DNA of 64,000 nt. Origin: Simmondsia chinensis. Taxonomy: Eukaryota > Streptophyta > Magnoliopsida > Caryophyllales > Simmondsiaceae. The stretch is taken from assembly GCA_018398585.1 (NCBI GenBank), contig JAGTTD010000011.1:7067001-7131000 (forward strand), read 5' to 3'. Every line of letters begins with the position of its first letter. Within the stretch, counting starts at the first letter, position 1. The notes under the pieces are model-generated. The model did not search any database. It saw only the letters and a list, made by a program, of their open reading frames with translations, and was not told the origin of the DNA. Positions 1 to 11,286 of this stretch are shown here, one piece after another. The position numbers and the translations under genes were made by a program.

Positions 1-1006
1 CGGTCTTACTCTCAGTCCATTGTCAAATTAGAAAACTAGATAGGACAGTTAGCCCAAGCACTTAATAGGAGAGAGAAAGGGAGATTACCCTCCCAAACAC
101 TCATAAACCTAGCAGGGTTGACTAGTTCTGACCCTAGCTTGCCCACTTGCGAGCAAGTTAAGGTTGTGTCAATTTTAGGAGAGGAGGCCCTTAGGGAAGT
201 TGAGGCCGAGGTCGAGAAGGATGTCGCTTGCCCACCTACTACTGATGGAGACGGATCATGAGATAAGGTTTATGAACTCGTTGTTCCTTTCCCTTTGGCC
301 CTTGTAGCACCGAAGGAAAAGAAAGACTCAAAGAGAGTTTAGCTCATAGACTTGTTTAAAGACGTGAAAATTAACATGCCGTTGATTGATGCTATTAAAC
401 ACATTCCTATGTATGGCAAGTTCCTCAAGGTCCTCTGTTTGAAAAAGAAGCACGCACAAGCGCACACTTCAAAGAAGGTCCAACTCACTAAAAATAAGTT
501 GCATTCTGGCTTTTGGCACCCCTCCTAAGTTTAAAGATTTCGGGGCCTTTACAGTCCCATGTGTCATTGGGGAGAGTTACACTAGTCGAGCCCTTTTAGA
601 TCTAGGAGCGAGTGTAAACCTCATACCTTACTCAGTTTTTTTAGAAATTTGGTATAGGAAACCTTAAGCCAACTAGTGTTACACTTCAGTTGGCTAATAT
701 GTCAAAGCATGTATCTCGCAGGGTGTTGGAAGATGCAGTTATTAATGTTGACAAGTTTGCCTTCCCAATTGATTTTTTTTTTTTTTTTTTTTTTAAGTTA
801 TGGACCCTATCCCTAGGCAAAAGAATAACACACCTGTCATTCTCGGTCAACCATTCTTAGTAACAGCCAACGTAGTAATTCATTGTAGGATGGGAGTGTT
901 AGAGTTTTCTTTTGGAAACCTCAATGGGAAATTGAATGTCTCGAATATTGCTCGCAATCCTGAAGCTGATGACAAGGTAGAATGTTGTAGGGTTGATGAT
1001 ATTTGA
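1..1006 (+). pseudogene. gag C-terminus and protease remnant of Athila-like element
   Basis: Translation in shifting frames gives a gag tail, then a basic linker (LIDLFKDVKINMPLIDAIKH near 340-400), then the retroviral-type aspartic protease motif LLDLGASVNLIPYS near 595-640, and a segment ending near 1006 that matches the start of the 733-residue pol ORF of the complete copy. There are several stops (for example near 340 and 525) and frameshifts. A run of about 24 T at 771-794 interrupts the protease part. The product would have been the gag-protease join of the polyprotein; it is not expressible here. Confidence 0.7.
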
Positions 1007-2807
1007 CCATTTGGTAGAGTTGGTGCGCCCGATTCTATTAAAAGTGCTGACTGGATTACTGTCCCTGTCTATGTCGATAATTGTGCGTTAATGGGCAGGT
1101 CATCACCTAAGCATGATAGGATAGAGATTCGAGACCCCAATGCTGACCATATTCCTCTCCTTGATAGCCACAGTTCTAGAAACACTGTTGGGTTTGAGGA
1201 TTGTCCTTATAAGCTCAACATGATTTATTTATAAGACATCGCACGAGATTTTGGTTACCTATGAGTTCTACACCATGTCTGGCTTAAGATGTTAAACTTA
1301 GCGCTCTTGGAAGGCAACCCAACCCAGTTTTGGTTTCATAGTTTAGTTTGATTTCTAGATTGATCTCCCTTTACTTTTTATGGCTCTTTGATTTCTTTTT
1401 TTCCATCCACTTATTTACCCTGTTTCTCTACTATATAGAGCCTTGGAGTATGAAATTTTTTCCTAATGCTTTTAAAAAGTTTGCTTGGTTAGTCTGTCTT
1501 TGTTTGTCTTATCTTTTAGCTGTGTTTCTTCAACCTTCCTTTTGGAATGTTCTTTTCTACACCAGGCCAAGCCGATTTTATTCAATTAGGGTACCCAACT
1601 ACTTAGATCTTCTTTTTCCTTCCCTTGCCTTCATTTATTTCTATATTTGAGGACAATGCTAGGTGTGGGTTTGGGCTTGGGGATGGCATTAGTAGTTTGG
1701 AATTTTGCTTATCTTTTTAACATTATTTGATTGAAACTAGTTGAACTTTTGCATGGTTAGCTGTGAATTGGTGTAAATAAAATTGAGTTCAAATTGGAGA
1801 AGTTTCAAGAACTTTTAAACTTTACGTATTGCGGTAATTCCTGGATTCTATTGTTGTTTTCACTATTTTTGTCTTTAACCAGTTTGAGAGTTTAATTCAT
1901 TCCCTCTAATCTTGCACAAATCTTACATATTAAGTTGTATTAGTAGAAATAATTTTACGAATTGAAACTGAGAACTTTACTCGTAACAATGTTGAAATCA
2001 CCAGTCTATCTCTTTTTCGTTAATTCATTCTTGGAAAAAAAAAGGAAAAAGATAAAAAAATTAAAAAAAAAAATAATGAAGTACCAATGCCTATTTAATC
2101 TGGAAAGTACCCATGACTTATTAGTTCTTGTGGCGCCTGTGTCTCAAGCAAGTAAGCCCATAGGAGTGTTTTAACACTTCGTACCCTAAGCCATCTAGAT
2201 CAGGAGCTGCATGTTGAAAGCTCAAGAAGAACTAACTTCTATAAGTCACCTTGATAAGCACCAATGCCTAATTTGAGTTAGATATTCTTCTAAGGCATGT
2301 GCTAGTAACGACTTAGGTTTTGAATTCCTTTAACTCGATCTATTTGGTCGGAGGAGTGCTCTTCACTCCATGTTTTGAGCTAACTAGATCAGCATTCACC
2401 AACTGAAACTCGCCACATGGGTCTTGGGGTGACACGCCTGACCATAAGTTACTTCAAACAAATAGAAGAAAAAAAAGAAAAGACTTGAAATTCCTACTCT
2501 GTTTAGAGGTAATTTGTCAAGGATATGCATTCCTTTATCTATTCTCACTAATTGTGCTAGATATGTAAAGTTTGGAGTAAGATAGGGAGAGAAATTTTTA
2601 AACTTACTTACTCGTAGGAAGACTTAAGTGGCGAAGACTCTAGCCAACAATGCAATAATATCATTATGTGAGGATTTTTTTCTTTAGTTTCCTTTTCAAT
2701 GTGTGTAGAAAATATTTTTTACAATCAATTCATGCAACCACATGCCTGATTGAATTTTTTCTCTTTGATTCTTCCTTGAGGACAAGCAAGGTCTGGGTTT
2801 AGGGATG
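1007..2807 (+). other. 3' noncoding region of Athila-like relic with PPT-like tracts
   Basis: No credible gene. Near 1270-1320 it matches sequence just after the integrase of the complete copy. Two purine-rich tracts with a GAGGACAA core followed by GGGTTTGGG-type sequence lie near 1645-1690 and 2776-2807; the second abuts the LTR start and is the probable polypurine tract. A roughly 100-bp block near 2129-2225 and a second related block near 2345-2440 match two blocks at the same place in the complete element. An open frame at 1348-1650 is hydrophobic but looks like translated pyrimidine-rich spacer. Confidence 0.55.
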
Positions 2808-2995
2808 TGATGTGTTTTGTATTTTTATACATTTTATCACAAATTCCTATGATATTTCAGTTATTACATGTGTAGTATGGCATAACCTATGTGTATTTAG
2901 GCTTGGAAGGTATTAGAGGAAGGACATCCTGAAAAGCGGTAAAAAATGAGCTAAATTGGACAAATTTGAAGACTACGTTGAGAAATCCAACCATG

Positions 2996-3029
<34 letters not shown>

Positions 3030-3047
3030 CCCATCCGGGCAAAAATT
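2808..3047 (+). repeat. truncated 3' LTR of Athila-like relic
   Basis: It starts with TGATGTGTTTTG directly after the polypurine tract and aligns with the start of the solo LTR at 4477 (shared middle stretch with GTGTATTTAGGCTTG). A poly(A) run at about 3000-3028 lies inside it. The similarity stops near 3047, where LINE-like sequence starts. Confidence 0.7.
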
Positions 3048-3830
3048 GGTGTTACAATTCTACTCGGTAGCCCCTAATCTATTGAAGCAATATGCTCAAT
3101 TATAATCGATTCATCACCATCCAATTTATGCCCTAGCCTTTTCCAAATCTTCAACTAGTGCTCCGCAGCAAGAAGCTTATTGGCATCCTTAACATTATTA
3201 CCCCTTTTCACCAAATTCCTCTTCTTTTGTTTGCCAGAGGCTTTGGTTGATCTCTTGACGCTATTCTCAGATGACATATCCGTTAGCAAATCTCGTAGGT
3301 CTTGCTTAGCTTACTCTTTCATCCTATACTTCAACTCTTTCCTACCCAGTTTTGACGCACCCAAATTGAGGACCTAACATCCCACCATCACTTTTTTCCT
3401 TCTCTGCCTTACTTTGCTGAACTCCTCCATAAACAACATCGACACTGGGACATTTCTGGGTGAATTTTCATCCGCATGTGGAGGCCTTGCAAAGGCAGGT
3501 GGCACGAAACCTCTCAGAGGAGTCATTATCACTTATGGTGTCTCGGGCTTCGTTCTGTTAAAAAGATGTTTAATCATGAGGCCCAGCTGTTTCGGCCTTA
3601 TCTTTCTCAAACCATGGTAGGGGAAGAGACAGGTGTTGGTTTACTCGAGCTTACTGGACTAGTGATTAAGAAACACGCTAGCGAAAGGAGGTAGAAGAGA
3701 TAAGCATGGGCAATGACAACCCTTGGTCCATTGCGCTTGATAATCTTGAACACAATAGGTGACTTGGGAGTTTGTGGGTACCCTCTAGTACCTCGTTTAA
3801 GCTTAGTCAGAACACAACTGCAAAGGGAGA
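3048..3830 (-). pseudogene. LINE-like ORF1 fragment, copy 1 of 3
   Basis: Read on the minus strand this resembles 14820-15500 and more weakly 18360-18900: a lysine-rich stretch followed by a short LG.DGDES-like C-terminal motif. A nucleotide match such as GTGTCTCGGGCTTCGTTCT near 3538 against GTGTCCCGACCTTCGTTCT near 15374 supports common origin with copy 2. Its 3' end is missing, because no poly(T) lies on its left. No endonuclease or reverse transcriptase is seen. Calling it LINE-like depends on copies 2 and 3, which end in A-tails on the minus strand. Confidence 0.4.
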
Positions 3831-4476
3831 ATTCAGAGCGGCACTGGTGAGTGGTTGGTAAAGACGGTGGAAGTTAGAGATGAGATGGAGGAAGGTGAAG
3901 GGTCAATGTTGGTGTTGGATGGTAGAGGCAGGGTGGTGGTGGAAGATGAAGGGTTAGTGGAGGTGTTGGTGGAGGTTAGGACAAATGGTTGGGGCAGTGG
4001 TGGAGATGGGGGAGAAAGACAAAGGGGCAAATGGTGGGGCAATGGTGGCGGCTGCGACAGTGGAGGTGGTGCAAGGGAAAAGACTGGGAGATGAAGGGGC
4101 AGAGGTCATGTTTGAGAGCTTTTTTCTATCATATTTTTCTTCTTTTAATATTTTTTCTTGATAATTATTTACTGTATAAAAATGTAATCCAATATATTTT
4201 CTTACTATCAATTTAAAATTTTTAAAAATTGTTGGGGACAAGGCTAGAAATAGGTAAGACAGATGGGAAGCCTAAAATTTAAATAGAAGAAAATCTATAC
4301 TTTCACACTATGAATTTGAATATTTATTGTCTAAGTAAATTGACAAATTAATATCTATAATCAAATACCCTAGGGTATAATAGTCAAGCTTAACCATTAG
4401 ACTAAAGGTTACTTTTGACTTTGAAATTAATTGTTTTTTTTATATCTATCCGTTAAAGACTTTATGGTAACGAAGC
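3831..4476. other. spacer with GGT/GGA-rich low-complexity tract
   Basis: Positions 3840-4090 are rich in GGTGG, GGAGG and GATGG, so both strands show open frames with Gly/Val/Glu or Pro/Ser/Thr-rich products. These are composition artefacts, or possibly the 5' part of the neighbouring LINE-like fragment. Positions 4100-4476 are AT-rich with no recognisable feature. Confidence 0.4.
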
Positions 4477-5756
4477 TGATGTGTCTCGTATTTTATATAT
4501 TTTATAACATATTATTATAATATTTTTAGCTATTACGTGTATGGTATAGCATAATTTATGTGTATTTAGGCTTGAAACGAGTAGGAGGAAGGAGATCTTC
4601 AAAAGCTGTGAAGGAGGTAAAACGAACAAATTTGAAGACTATGTTGAGAAACCTAATCATGTGTGGAGAAAAAGGCTCATCTGGTTAAGATTCGATTTTC
4701 AAAGCAAGCAATTTTAGGTTTACAAGCCAATCAATCGGCACTTGTTTTTAACGGCCACTTAGAAAACCAGCAGTTTTGGTTTCTATAAGTGGCCGATCAA
4801 TCAACCACAAGTGCCGATCGATCGATCCTGGTCCACAGTGTGCCCAATAGGATGGGGAAATTTTTTTTACCTTTTGGTATTTTTTTCCTAGTTTTCTCTT
4901 CTCCGCCTTTCCCGAGCTACCAAGAGAGACCGGGATTTTCTTAAAGGGCGAAGTACAAGTGCTTGGAGTAGCAGAGACTAAATCAAGAGTCATGCCAACA
5001 TTGATTGAGGGAGTCCTCAATCTAGGAGTTTGTTTTTACTCTTATCTTTTGATTTTGTGATGTATAAAACTTTTAAAGATGAGTACACTCATAGTTGAGG
5101 GGGTGAAGGACAGGTAATCGTCCAGATCCTATATTTATATTTTATTTGGGACAATGACTTGTGTTATACTATTTTCACACCTCTACAAGGAATTCTTTAT
5201 TGAGATTGGTTTTTGATTCATGTGCTTGTAGCCATGGCTAAATTTCAAGTATATTTTCGATTCGTTTTGTACTTGTAGCTTAGATCATAATACAATAGGT
5301 TTTCATGTGTGGTCAGAGTTGAGATTGTAACCAACCCTGATCACAATCTTTATATAAATTCATAATAAATTAAGAGTGAAAAAAGAATTGAGTAGTACTA
5401 TTTAGATTACCTATTTAACATCTAGAGTGATTATATGGATTCTGCCCTTAGACTCGTTCATTACCCTAAGCCATTAACGTCATTATTATGGAAAAATATA
5501 ATGATGGGATCCGAGTTAGACTAACCTGTTTTAATACCCTAAACTATCCGTGATTGATTGGACAATTCAATTTATTGTTAATTCCATTAATTGTTCAACC
5601 CTTCCAACAAAAACCCAAATTCAAACCGCTCATTAGTTACTAAATTAAACTATATAACAATATACTATAGATACGAGACCCCTATACCCACTAAAGCTAT
5701 GACTTGCTCTTACGCTTGTAAGTAGACAGCTTTATACATACATTAAAACCACATTA
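4477..5756 (+). repeat. solo LTR of the Athila-like family
   Basis: It begins TGATGTGTCTCG and ends CCACATTA, 1280 bp long. The target-site duplication GAAGC is seen at 4472-4476 and 5757-5761. The start aligns with the truncated LTR at 2808, and the end aligns with the reversed left LTR of the complete element at 49585 (the segment around GCTTGTAAGTAGACAGC). No internal sequence follows, so this is most simply a solo LTR left by LTR-LTR recombination. A CGATCGATCG motif lies at 4815-4826. Confidence 0.85.
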
Positions 5757-5905
5757 GAAGCCCGGTCTACCCCATCCCACTTCCTTCAACGTCAGTTTGT
5801 CAATTGAGAAAGACAGTGTGTTTGCACGCACGTACCTATGCACATAACGATCATTAAAGCTAATTTGGAGAAACATATATACATTAGAAAAATATCCAAA
5901 ACCTC

Positions 5906-6197
5906 TGATACAAGTGTTTGAATGTAATAAGGATTTTAGTATAAATGCTTGAATGTAATAAAGGTCTTAGTATAAATACTTGTAAACGATTTGTTTTGGG
6001 GTATCAATAAACAACTATTCTCTCTCTCTCCTCTCTCCTCTTCCTCTCCCTCTCTCTCTCTCTCTCCTCTTTCTCTCTCCTCCTTCTCGACCCCAATCTC
6101 CTTCCCCTTACTGAATCTCTAACCCTAATCTTCTTCTCTTCCTCTTGCAACTGCGTTTCTTGCATTAATTTGTGGTGAATCTCAATTGATTACATCA
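5906..6197 (+). repeat. 5' LTR of chromovirus 5906-11093
   Basis: 292 bp, TG...CA. It contains a CT-rich microsatellite (about 6020-6090) that differs in length from the 3' copy. The LTRs are otherwise nearly identical by eye, which suggests a comparatively recent insertion. Confidence 0.9.
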
Positions 6198-6198
6198 T

Positions 6199-6215
6199 TT
6201 GGTATCAAATTTAGG
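6199..6215 (+). other. primer-binding site, tRNA-Met type
   Basis: TTGGTATCAAATTTAGG just after the 5' LTR resembles the TGGTATCAGAGC sequence complementary to the 3' end of initiator tRNA-Met, with changes after TGGTATCA. Confidence 0.7.
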
Positions 6216-6238
6216 TTCGTGCTGTGCCGATTTGATCC

Positions 6239-7400
6239 ATGGCTGAAGGAACTCGTGCCGCGTCCTATTTGAGGCGTCTGGAGACTCGTATTGAAGACAC
6301 GGAGTCACGGCTCCAGCGCTCCATGGATGAACGCTTGCAGATCTTCAAAGATCGTGTCCAATTGGATATCTCTTCGCTTAAATAGGAACAAAGCAAAATC
6401 ATGGAGATCTTGTGCGAGATTCAGAGCCAACAGCGTCCAATCACCTCTCGTCCGGCCGATTCGCGTTCCGGCGATGGTCCATTGGGCTGTCCTTCGGAGC
6501 CGCCTCTTGCTCCGGCAGCCGCCTCGAGTTCCGGTACTGGTATATCTTCTTCGGCTTCGTCTCCGTATCATTTTCATACTCGCTTGTCGAAAATTGATTT
6601 TCCACGATATTCTGGTGGTACTGCTGTTAAAAATTAGGTGTGGAAAGTTGAACAATTTTTCAACATTGATCTCACTCCTAAATTAGTTAAAACAAAACTA
6701 GCTTCAATGCAGCTTGAGGATAAGGCCCTTGAGTGGCATCGTTCCTTTCTTAAAACATCTAATCGGCCTATTGAGGATGTTGCTTGGTCCGATTATGCGG
6801 CCCTATTAATTCAACCATTCGGTAACGTTTACGAAAATCCCATGGCGGATTTGATGACATTGCGTCAGGTTGGCAGTGTCTTAGAATATCCATCAGACCT
6901 TGAACGCCTAGTGCCTCGGTTGAGTCTCTCCGAGTCATACTTAGTCTCGTGCTTTATTACCGTCCTTAAAGATTCCATTCGATATCCGGTCCTTATGCTT
7001 CAGCCTAGTACGTTAGTTCAGGCTATGAACTTAGCCTGATTACAGGAGGCCAATCTGTCCTCGACTTCCAAATTGTCCACTAATGGTTCTTCTCGGTCTG
7101 GTGGTTTTCGTAATCCTTCGGGTTCCTCAGCCTACTCTTCTATACCGGGGTCGATTGCTCGCTCTTCCACGGACTCCTCGGGGTTGGGATCCCATCCCTT
7201 AAAATGTGAAGGTCGCACAATTTCAGCAGCGGAAATTGAGGACCGCCGAGAGAAGGGTCTTTGTTTCTTCTGTAATGAATCCTTCACTCCGGGGCATATG
7301 AAGGTGTGTAAGGTCAAGAATCCTCAGTTGAAAATGATTTCCGGCATTAGCTCTGATACCGAGGACCTTGATCCAGATGATTTGTTGTTGGATCCCGGTG
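6239..7400 (+). pseudogene. gag of chromovirus 5906-11093
   Basis: The ATG at 6239 opens a frame starting MAEGTRAASYLRR and continuing through gag. In-frame stops lie near 6383, at 6635-6637 and near 7037, each with the same frame continuing after it. The capsid-like part spans about 6590-7040 (WKVEQFF, ALEWH). A zinc knuckle of C-x2-C-x8-H-x4-C type (CFFCNESFTPGHMKVC) lies near 7260-7310. Gag would form the particle that packages element RNA in the cytoplasm. The start was chosen because it lies 41 bp after the LTR and matches the start of the gag remnant at 23982. Confidence 0.8.
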
Positions 7401-10400
7401 CTTCGATGGTGGACGATGTTCCACATATATCTTGTCATGCTTTGGCGGGCGCTTCTTCATATAGCACTATGAGGATAACGGGTTTTCATCACCATAAGCC
7501 ACTTCACATCCTCATCGATAGTGGTAGTATGCATAATTTCCTCGATATAACTAAAGCTCGCTGGTTGGGGTGCACGATTTCTTCCATTCCTGTGCTGTCA
7601 GTGGTGGTTGCTGACGAGGGCCGTCTCCAATGCTCGGAGATATGCCACGATTTTCGTTGGAGTGCTCAAGGTCATGATTATAGTAGTGACGTATTGTTGC
7701 TTGCGTTAGGTGGCTACGATATGGTTCTTGGGATCTAATGGCTGTCCACTTTGGGGCCGATTCTTTGGGACTTCAACCGATTACAGATGCAATTCACGTG
7801 GAACTTGGAGACCCGCATGCTACACGGCTCAATTCCCTCTGTTCGTACCGCTGGTAAGAAATCCTTTCACCGCTTACATGTTATGAGTTCCTCTATTCAT
7901 GTTGCTCTTCTTCCATACAATTCGTTAATGACTATTTGTGCAGCGGAGTGTTCTCTGCCCTCTGTTTTGGTGACTGACAGTGAGTGGACTGAGCTCAACT
8001 CACTGTTACATGAATTTGCTTTGATTTTTGAGGACCCTCGAGGTTTGCCGCCTCGTCGGTTGCACTTTGACCATCGTATTGTGCTTAAGCAAGGTGAAGG
8101 TCCGGTTAATATGAGGCCTTATCGTTATCCCTTAGTCCAAAAGGATGCCATTGAACGTATGATTCAGGAAATGCTTGAAACCGGGATAATCCGTAATAGT
8201 AATAGCCCTTTTTCATCACCCGTTATTCTTATAAAGAAAAAGGACGGTACATAGCGTATGTGTGTCGACTATAGGGAATTGAATTGTAAGACGGTCAAAG
8301 ATAAATTTCCGATTCCGGTGGTGGAAGAACTATTAGACGAAGTATATGGGTCCGTGATTTTCTCCAAACTCGATCTCTGTAGTGGGTATCATCAGGTACG
8401 TGTTTGTGAGGAAGATGTATATAAGACAGCATTTCACACTCATCTCGATCACTACGAATTTCTTGTGATGCCGTTCGGTTTGACAAATGCCCCGGCCACT
8501 TTCCAGAGCCTGATGAACACGGTATTTCAGCCCTATTTACGACGTTTCGTACTTGTGTTCTTCGACGACATTTTGATCTATATTCGGGATGTGTCCTCAC
8601 ACTTATATCATTTTACGCCTGGTGTTCCAAGCGATGCAAGACCATCACTTATTTGCCAAAGGTTCCAAATGTGCTTTTTTCTTGGAACAAATCGATTATT
8701 TGGGGCATCGTATTTCTTCGCACGGGGTTTTTACGGACAGCGCCAAGATTGAGGCCGTGCGATCTTGGCCCCTCCCTTCTACATTGAAACAACTTCGGGG
8801 TTTTTTGGGCTTAGCGGGATACTACCGCCGTTTTATATGCCATTTTGGAGCTATCAACCGCCCCTTAACCGACCTATTAAAGCGAGATTCTTTTATATGG
8901 ACACCCGCAGCAGAGAAGGCTTTCTCGGTTCTTAAGGAGGCACTCACAGCTGCTCCGGTGCTTGCCTTACCGGATTTTTCGAGACCATTTATCGTAGAGA
9001 CAGATGCTTCGGGTACGGGTTTGGGTGCCGTCCTTATGCAAGACAATCATCCTATTGCTTATTTAAGCAAAGCTCTCGCTCCCTCACATCAAGGACTCTT
9101 GGTTTATGAACGGGAATTAATGGCCGTGGTCATGGCGGTTCGGAAATGGGAGCATTATCTCTCTCATCGTCCCTTTAGTTTGCGCATCGATCAACAAAGC
9201 TTAAACTTTTTGCTTGAACAAAAGGTGAATACTCCTTTACAACGTGCTTGGTTAGCAAAATTGATGGGGTTTTCTTACACTATCGAGTACAAACGGGGCT
9301 GCGAAAATAAAGCTGCGGACGCCCTTTCCCGAATGCCACATTCCGATGTTGAGCTGCGCTCTTTACTACTTGACCTGTCATCACCTTTACTCGCTGAAAT
9401 TGCAGACTCTGTATGCTTTGATCCCTCTCTGGCACAGCTTATCTCTGCGCTGCAGTAGCACCCGGCTGCACACCCAACATTTTCCTAGGTAAATGGTGAG
9501 CTGCGACGCTTCGGGCGATTGGTTGTGGGTCCAGATATTGCTCTCCGTCGCCGAATTTTCAATCTATACCATGGTTCGGTGGTGGGCGGTCACTCTGGAG
9601 TTGATGTTACTTTCCGTAAGTTGAGTAGTTTTTTTTATTGGCGTGGATTACGTCGTGATGTTTACAAATTTATTTTCGAATGTACTACATGTCAACGCTG
9701 TAAGTCCGATAACGCCGCGTATCCTGGCCTCCTCGAACCATTACCTATCCCAGAAACGGTTTGGACTTCGATCTCGATGGATTTCATCGAGGGTTTACCC
9801 AGCTCCAACGGGAAAAACACCATTTTTGTTGTGGTCGATCGGTTGAGTAAGTATGCGTATTTCACGCTACTTACACATCCGTACTCGGCCGAGACCTTGG
9901 CACAAGTCTTCTTGGATACCGTGTTTCGTCTCCACAGACTGCCTCAAAGCATCGTTTCGGACCGTGGTTCTATTTTTCTTAGCCTTTTCTGGAAGGAGTT
10001 GTTTCGTGTGCTTGGGGTAGACCTCCTTATGTCTTCAGGGTATCATCCCCAAACCGATGGTCAAACGGAGGTGGTTAATCGTAGTTTGGAAACTTATCTT
10101 CGGTGTTTTTGTTGTGATATGCCCACTTCGTGGTCACAATTTTTAGCTCTTGCGGTATAATACATCATTTCACTCCGCTATACAATCCACCCCATACGAG
10201 ATACTTTGTGGGCAACAACCTCCACTTCATATTCCGTACGTCCCGAGGAACCGAGGTTGTTGTTGCAGATTGCAGTCTCGCAGCAAGGGAAGAGGCAATA
10301 CAGCTGCTCAAACATCACTTACAGCGTGCCCAGGTCCGGATGAAACAAATGGCTGATGCTTGTTGCTCGGAACGTCAGTTCGCAGTTGGGGATTGGGTGT

Positions 10401-10789
10401 ATCTCAAGCTCCAGCCATATCACACTAATATGAAGCTCCCCGCTAAATACCACGGGCCGTATCTTATCATCGCTAAAGTCGGGGAGGTTGCTTATACCCT
10501 TAAATTTCCTCTGGAAATTAAAATTCATAATACTTTTCATGTTTCGCAGCTTCGCCGGCACTTCGGTTCTGTCACTCGTGGGGTTCCAGCACTGTCGCCC
10601 CATCTAGAGGCTTTCAGGTGGATTCCTCCAGCAGTGCTCGATCGTAGGCTCGTCAAGCGTCGCAACGCTGCAGCAACGCAAATCCTGGTGCATTGGAAGG
10701 ACCGCCCTCTCGAGGACGCAACATGGGAGGACTACTCTAAAATGTGCCTTCGTTTTCCGGATTTTCTTCCTTGTGGGCAAGAAATGTCT
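7401..10789 (+). pseudogene. pol of chromovirus 5906-11093 (PR-RT-RH-IN-chromodomain)
   Basis: The protease motif ILIDSGSMHNFL lies near 7525. The RT fingers and palm run from about 8100, with [14 protein letters not shown] near 8470 and the catalytic box VFFDDILIY near 8560. RNase H FIVETDASGTGLGAVL lies near 8990. Integrase has a zinc-binding segment with CTTCQRCK near 9685, catalytic Asp in SMDFIEGLP near 9775, Asp in SDRGS near 9960 and Glu in [13 protein letters not shown] near 10050. A chromodomain (VHWKDRPLEDATWEDY) lies near 10690-10740. Breaks are stops at 7736, 8252, 9456 and 9486 and frameshifts near 8605, 10150 and 10250. All catalytic acids I checked are still present. Confidence 0.85.
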
Positions 10790-10805
10790 GGGGGGGGGGG
10801 GGGGG
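10790..10805 (+). other. G16 polypurine tract
   Basis: An uninterrupted run of 16 G lies three bases before the 3' LTR, at the place of the plus-strand primer. A homopolymer this long is probably an expanded PPT. Confidence 0.6.
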
Positions 10806-10808
10806 TAA

Positions 10809-11093
10809 TGATTCAAGTGTTTGAATGTAATAAGGATTTTAGTATAAATGCTCGAATGTAATAAAGGTCTTAGTATAATACTTGTAAACGATTTGTTTTG
10901 GGGTATCAATAAACAACTATTCTTTCTCTTTCCTCTCTCCTCTCTCTCTCTCTCTCTCTCCCCTCTTTCTCTCTCCTCCTTCTCGACCCCAATCTCCTTT
11001 CCCTTACTGAATCTCTAACCCTAATCTTCTTCTCTTCCTCTTGCAACTACGTTTCTTGCATTAATTCATGGTGAATCTCAATTGATTACATCA
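10809..11093 (+). repeat. 3' LTR of chromovirus 5906-11093
   Basis: 285 bp, TGATTCAAG to GATTACATCA. It is near-identical to the 5' LTR apart from CT-repeat length and scattered substitutions. It is followed by the ACCTC duplication. Confidence 0.9.
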
Positions 11094-11286
11094 ACCTCAA
11101 AACCTATAATGATCATTCATTTCAATATTTGTAATGTATGTTAGGTGAATCTAACAATGTTGATTACAAATTTCAAAAATTCTTAGATTTAAAGGAAATC
11201 TTCAATATTATATCCAATTTTTGAAATTATTTTAACTTTTACCTCCTCCTTGAATGTATTACACTGTATAGGTAACGCATATTACT

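Larger units (their letters stand above)
1..3047 (+). mobile_element. Athila-like Ty3/gypsy relic, 5' end outside window, pol deleted
   Basis: The window opens inside an LTR retrotransposon. Its gag-end/protease segment, a 3' noncoding region and the first 240 bp of its 3' LTR can be matched piece by piece to the complete minus-strand element at 49585-61357. RT, RNase H and integrase are missing: protease-linked sequence up to about 1006 is followed within 300 bp by the sequence that lies after integrase in the complete copy (near 1270-1320, matching 54305-54370 reversed). The 3' LTR is cut at about 3047 where LINE-like sequence begins. The family assignment rests on similarity to the complete copy, which has a tRNA-Asp PBS. 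Confidence 0.75.
5906..11093 (+). mobile_element. complete short Ty3/gypsy chromovirus (Reina-like size)
   Basis: LTRs at 5906-6197 and 10809-11093 start with TGAT(A/T)CAAG and end with GATTACATCA. The 5-bp duplication ACCTC lies at 5901-5905 and 11094-11098. Total length is about 5.2 kb. The order is PBS, gag with zinc knuckle, protease, RT, RNase H, integrase, chromodomain, G-tract PPT. Gag to early RT share one frame (position modulo 3 equals 2). Short LTRs, about 5 kb length and a C-terminal chromodomain fit the Reina-type chromoviruses, but lineage was not tested by phylogeny. It is inactive because of stops and frameshifts. Confidence 0.9.

Noticed and set aside
1348..1650. 100-codon hydrophobic ORF that could be an envelope-like membrane protein
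   Set aside because: The sequence is pyrimidine-rich spacer in the 3' noncoding region and has no counterpart ORF in the complete element.
3833..4241. Overlapping open frames on both strands, Pro/Ser/Thr-rich or Gly/Val-rich
   Set aside because: They arise from a GGT/ACC-rich low-complexity tract; no domain, no conserved start and several frames open at once.
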